In this document: one piece after another, positions 61,729 through 64,000 of the stretch | Position numbering within the stretch: the stretch's first letter is position 1 | Layout: every line of letters starts with the position of its first letter | NCBI RefSeq assembly: GCF_900129215.1 | Contig: NZ_FQUQ01000002.1 | Coordinates: 434,001 to 498,000 of the forward strand | Direction of reading: 5' to 3' | DNA length: 64,000 nt | Source of the DNA: Pedobacter caeni | GTDB lineage: Bacteria; Bacteroidota; Bacteroidia; Sphingobacteriales; Sphingobacteriaceae | Position numbers and translations under genes: made by a program | The notes under the pieces: generated by a model | Seen by the model: the letters and a program-made list of their open reading frames with translations, nothing else | What the model was told of the DNA's origin: nothing | The model's database searches: none

Positions 61729-62853
61729 ATGAGATTTATTGTATCCACATCAACGTTATTAAAACATTTGCAAACGGTAAACGGCGCGTCAAGCAGTAGT
61801 ACTGTATTGCCAATACTGGAAAATTTCCTCTTTGAAATTAAAGACGGAAGTTTAACCATATCTGCCACTGATTTACAAACCAGCATGACGACCTCTTTAC
61901 CGGTGGAGTCTAAAGAAGGCGGAAAAGTAGCTGTGCCGGCAAAAATACTTTTAGACACTTTAAAAACATTACCTGATCAGCCGATCTCTTTCAATATTGA
62001 TGACAATACCTTTTCTATTGAAATCAGCGCCGGTGATGGTAAGTATAAGCTAAGTGGAGAAAATGGTGATGATTTCCCTAAAATCCCAACAGTAGAAAAT
62101 GCTTCTTCTGTAAACCTGCCTGCTTCCGTATTAACTGAAGCAATTACCAAAACGATCTTTGCGGTGAGCAGTGATGAGTTACGCCCGGCAATGACTGGTG
62201 TATACTGTCAGCTGTCTGAACAACACATTACTTTTGTAGCAACAGATGCACATAAACTGGTAAGGTACAGAAGAATGGACAGCAAAGGAGACAAATCTTC
62301 TTCTTTCATCCTTCCAAAAAAAGCATTGACTTTATTAAAAGCAGCGCTTCCTTCTACAGAAGTAAATGTTTCTGTGGATTATAACGCAACAAGTGCCTTT
62401 TTTAAGTTCGAAAATATCAACCTGGTTTGTCGTTTAATTGATGAGCGTTATCCTGATTATGAAGCCGTAATCCCTGCCAACAATCCGAATAAACTGGTAA
62501 TTGACCGTGCTTTGTTCTTAAACACTCTACGCAGGGTGGTTATTTTTGCCAATAAAACGACGCATCAGGTCCGTTTAAAAATCAATGGCAGCGAACTGAA
62601 CATCTCTTCTGAGGATTTGGATTTCGCCAATGAGGCACACGAGCGTTTAAGCTGTCAGTATGAAGGTGAAGATCTGGAAATCGGATTTAATGCCCGTTTC
62701 TTAATCGAGATGCTGAGCAATTTAAGTGGTGAAGAAGTAACTCTGGAACTTTCTACGCCTAACCGTGCAGGATTACTGATCCCACAGACAAATGACGAAA
62801 ACGAAGATGTGCTGATGTTGGTGATGCCGGTAATGTTGAACAACTACAACTAA
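61729..62853 (+). CDS. dnaN: DNA polymerase III sliding clamp, beta subunit
   Basis: The 374-residue protein has three clamp domains. M-R-F-I-V-S-T-S-T-L-L-K starts domain 1, the C-terminal V-L-M-L-V-M-P-V-M-L is the client-binding groove region, and the length is standard. Two subunits form the ring that tethers polymerase to DNA. TATTTTTG, a -7-like element, lies about 30 bases upstream. It is not next to dnaA or an evident origin here. Confidence 0.95.
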   Translation: MRFIVSTSTLLKHLQTVNGASSSSTVLPILENFLFEIKDGSLTISATDLQTSMTTSLPVESKEGGKVAVPAKILLDTLKTLPDQPISFNIDDNTFSIEISAGDGKYKLSGENGDDFPKIPTVENASSVNLPASVLTEAITKTIFAVSSDELRPAMTGVYCQLSEQHITFVATDAHKLVRYRRMDSKGDKSSSFILPKKALTLLKAALPSTEVNVSVDYNATSAFFKFENINLVCRLIDERYPDYEAVIPANNPNKLVIDRALFLNTLRRVVIFANKTTHQVRLKINGSELNISSEDLDFANEAHERLSCQYEGEDLEIGFNARFLIEMLSNLSGEEVTLELSTPNRAGLLIPQTNDENEDVLMLVMPVMLNNYN

Positions 62854-62877
62854 AATTAAATTAGAATATATTCGAAT

Positions 62878-62906
62878 GGCTTGGTTTTTGACCAAGCCTT
62901 CTTTTT
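62878..62906 (+). terminator. Intrinsic terminator of dnaN
   Basis: GGCTTGGT/ACCAAGCC stem with a TTTTG loop, followed by TTCTTTTT. Confidence 0.9.
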
Positions 62907-62938
62907 GTAAAGTACTTTATAATCAAATTGTTATTGCT

Positions 62939-63598
62939 ATGAAAAAGATATTCTTTATCGGTCTGAGCTTAATCGTGGTGTTAAGTTCTTGCTTAAAAAC
63001 GCCAAAACCTGCTCCTGTTGGGGAAGCTAAATTGAGGTATGTACATGCCGCTTCCGGTGTTGCTTCTCAGAATTTTTTCGTCGACGGACAGAAACTTGGA
63101 ATGACATCAATTGTTTACGGGCAGACTTCTGCTTCATCTACAGTACAATCGGGTGGCAGAAACTTTGTTTTTGCTGACGAGGCTACCAATGCAGTTACTG
63201 GTGGCACTTCGGGATCCCTCGAAATCGGTGGTAATTATACGATCTTTTTGATTAAAGATCTGGAGCAAAAACCGGCAGCTTATGGAATTGGAGAGAACCT
63301 TACTGCTCCGGAAACAGGAAAAGCTAAAGTGAGGTTTATGCACTTCAATAGCTTTTTGAACAATTCTGTTAGCATTGGCATTAGCGGAGGCACTACTCCA
63401 TTGGAGCCCGCATTGGGCTTTGGGAAGATTACCAATTATTTTCAGGTACCTCCAGGTACGAAGTTTACGGTCACAGCAACAGGAGTTACCAACAGTCCGG
63501 AGATTGATTTTGGGATTGTAGCGGATAAAATTTATACCATATGGTTGGGTGGAAATGCATCTACCGATCTCAGAGCCTTTTACTACACATCAAATTAA
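62939..63598 (+). CDS. DUF4397 lipoprotein
   Basis: The 219-residue protein begins at M-K-K-I-F-F-I-G-L, with lipobox L-S-S-C (Cys 19). It contains two DUF4397-like beta-sandwich repeats: A-K-L-R-Y-V-H-A-A and A-K-V-R-F-M-H-F-N begin them. An in-frame upstream Met lies inside the dnaN terminator and is not used. It is a surface or periplasmic lipoprotein of unknown role. Confidence 0.85.
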   Translation: MKKIFFIGLSLIVVLSSCLKTPKPAPVGEAKLRYVHAASGVASQNFFVDGQKLGMTSIVYGQTSASSTVQSGGRNFVFADEATNAVTGGTSGSLEIGGNYTIFLIKDLEQKPAAYGIGENLTAPETGKAKVRFMHFNSFLNNSVSIGISGGTTPLEPALGFGKITNYFQVPPGTKFTVTATGVTNSPEIDFGIVADKIYTIWLGGNASTDLRAFYYTSN

Positions 63599-63671
63599 TT
63601 TTACATTACTTAATAAATAACAGCATGGTTATTGCCATGATATTCTTAATTTTGGGCTTAATTTATACAAA

Positions 63672-64000
63672 TTGGAAATTTTCTCACAACTGGTAGATTT
63701 TATATTACACACCGATAAAGCTTTGGTAAAGCTGGTAAGTGATTATAAAACATGGACTTATCTTATTCTTTTCTTAATTATTTTTGCCGAAACCGGTTTT
63801 GTGGTGACCCCATTCCTGCCTGGTGATTCTATGCTTTTTGCAGTAGGTGCACTCATTGCCAAAGGAGGTACAGGTCTGGAAATCTGGGTCATGTTCCTGC
63901 TCTTAACTGTTGCTGCCATACTGGGGAACAGCCTCAATTACAGGCTCGGAAGCTTTTTTGGTGTAAAAGTGTTTAAAGAAGGAAATAAAATTCTGAAGCT
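63672..64000 (+). CDS. DedA-family (VTT/SNARE-associated) membrane protein, 3' truncated by window
   Basis: The visible 109 codons start at TTG and encode E-T-G-F-V-V-T-P-F-L-P-G-D-S and A-A-I-L-G-N-S-L-N-Y-R-L-G, the paired motifs of DedA proteins. They include the first three or so membrane helices. No in-frame ATG exists after the upstream stop at 63618, so TTG is the likely start. DedA proteins are lipid scramblase-like or carrier-flippase proteins, affecting undecaprenyl phosphate. The gene continues past the window. Confidence 0.85.
   Translation, partial: MEIFSQLVDFILHTDKALVKLVSDYKTWTYLILFLIIFAETGFVVTPFLPGDSMLFAVGALIAKGGTGLEIWVMFLLLTVAAILGNSLNYRLGSFFGVKVFKEGNKILK

Overview
The window comes from a Bacteroidota chromosome, most likely a Pedobacter-like member of the Sphingobacteriaceae. 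The reasons are gliding-type ABC genes (gldA, gldF, gldG), two carboxypeptidase-regulatory-domain TonB receptors, promoters of the form TTTG-N18..20-TAnnTTTG, a near absence of Shine-Dalgarno sites with several TTG starts, a Bacteroidota-type sdhCAB, and a Phe/Tyr catabolic set. Base composition looks even and gene content is mostly chromosomal. I found no tRNA, rRNA, CRISPR array, prophage or intact insertion sequence. This is read by eye, with no database search.

Layout. 0-9 kb: an AlkZ-like DNA glycosylase candidate, a short Gre/Rnk-type factor, an Lrp regulator with an EamA exporter, a HAD phosphatase, two DinB-fold proteins, and a compact minus-strand sensory operon (small Cys-motif protein, multi-pass membrane protein, histidine kinase, NarL-type regulator), then a GH18 enzyme. 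9-17 kb: a PAP2-like membrane phosphatase, a DUF763 protein, a TonB receptor with PepSY membrane partner, small metal-associated candidates and a lipoprotein. 17-23 kb: the glycolytic operon pfkA, a BadF-fold kinase-like gene and gap, then a Nudix-fold regulator and a second BadF-fold kinase. 23-30 kb: a threonine aldolase, biotin carboxylase and riboflavin synthase operon, a TPR protein and a 7TM hybrid-free sensor kinase. 30-40 kb: envelope genes and aromatic amino acid degradation (phenylalanine hydroxylase, HppD, HmgA, FahA, plus a flavin reductase and an SDR). 40-47 kb: an LTA-synthase-like sulfatase, GtrA, a GltB-like FMN enzyme, a CAP protein and a second TonB receptor. 47-54 kb: a probable small RNA or leader, then a porin, a dicarboxylate-type symporter and sdhCAB in one run. 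54-64 kb: glyS, a repeat-rich intergenic block, GDPD lipoprotein, gldA, two paralogous outer-membrane proteins flanking an orphan HigA antitoxin with a toxin remnant, gldFG, dnaN, a DUF4397 lipoprotein and a truncated DedA gene.

Functional links. The porin, the anion/sodium symporter and succinate dehydrogenase would form a path from dicarboxylate entry to oxidation. HppD and HmgA diverge from FahA around a shared regulatory region, with the hydroxylase a few genes away. pfkA and gap are separated only by a kinase-like gene whose ATP-phosphate motif is degenerate, which suggests a regulatory part.

The observations I rate most worth checking are the promoter-plus-terminator transcript unit at 47.5 kb, the orphan antitoxin with decayed toxin at 58.6 kb, the perfect 64-base repeated terminator after two unrelated genes, the 11-base-phased CTCGGT array at 55.65 kb, the degenerate kinase in the glycolytic operon, and the four-gene sensory module at 5.6-8.1 kb.
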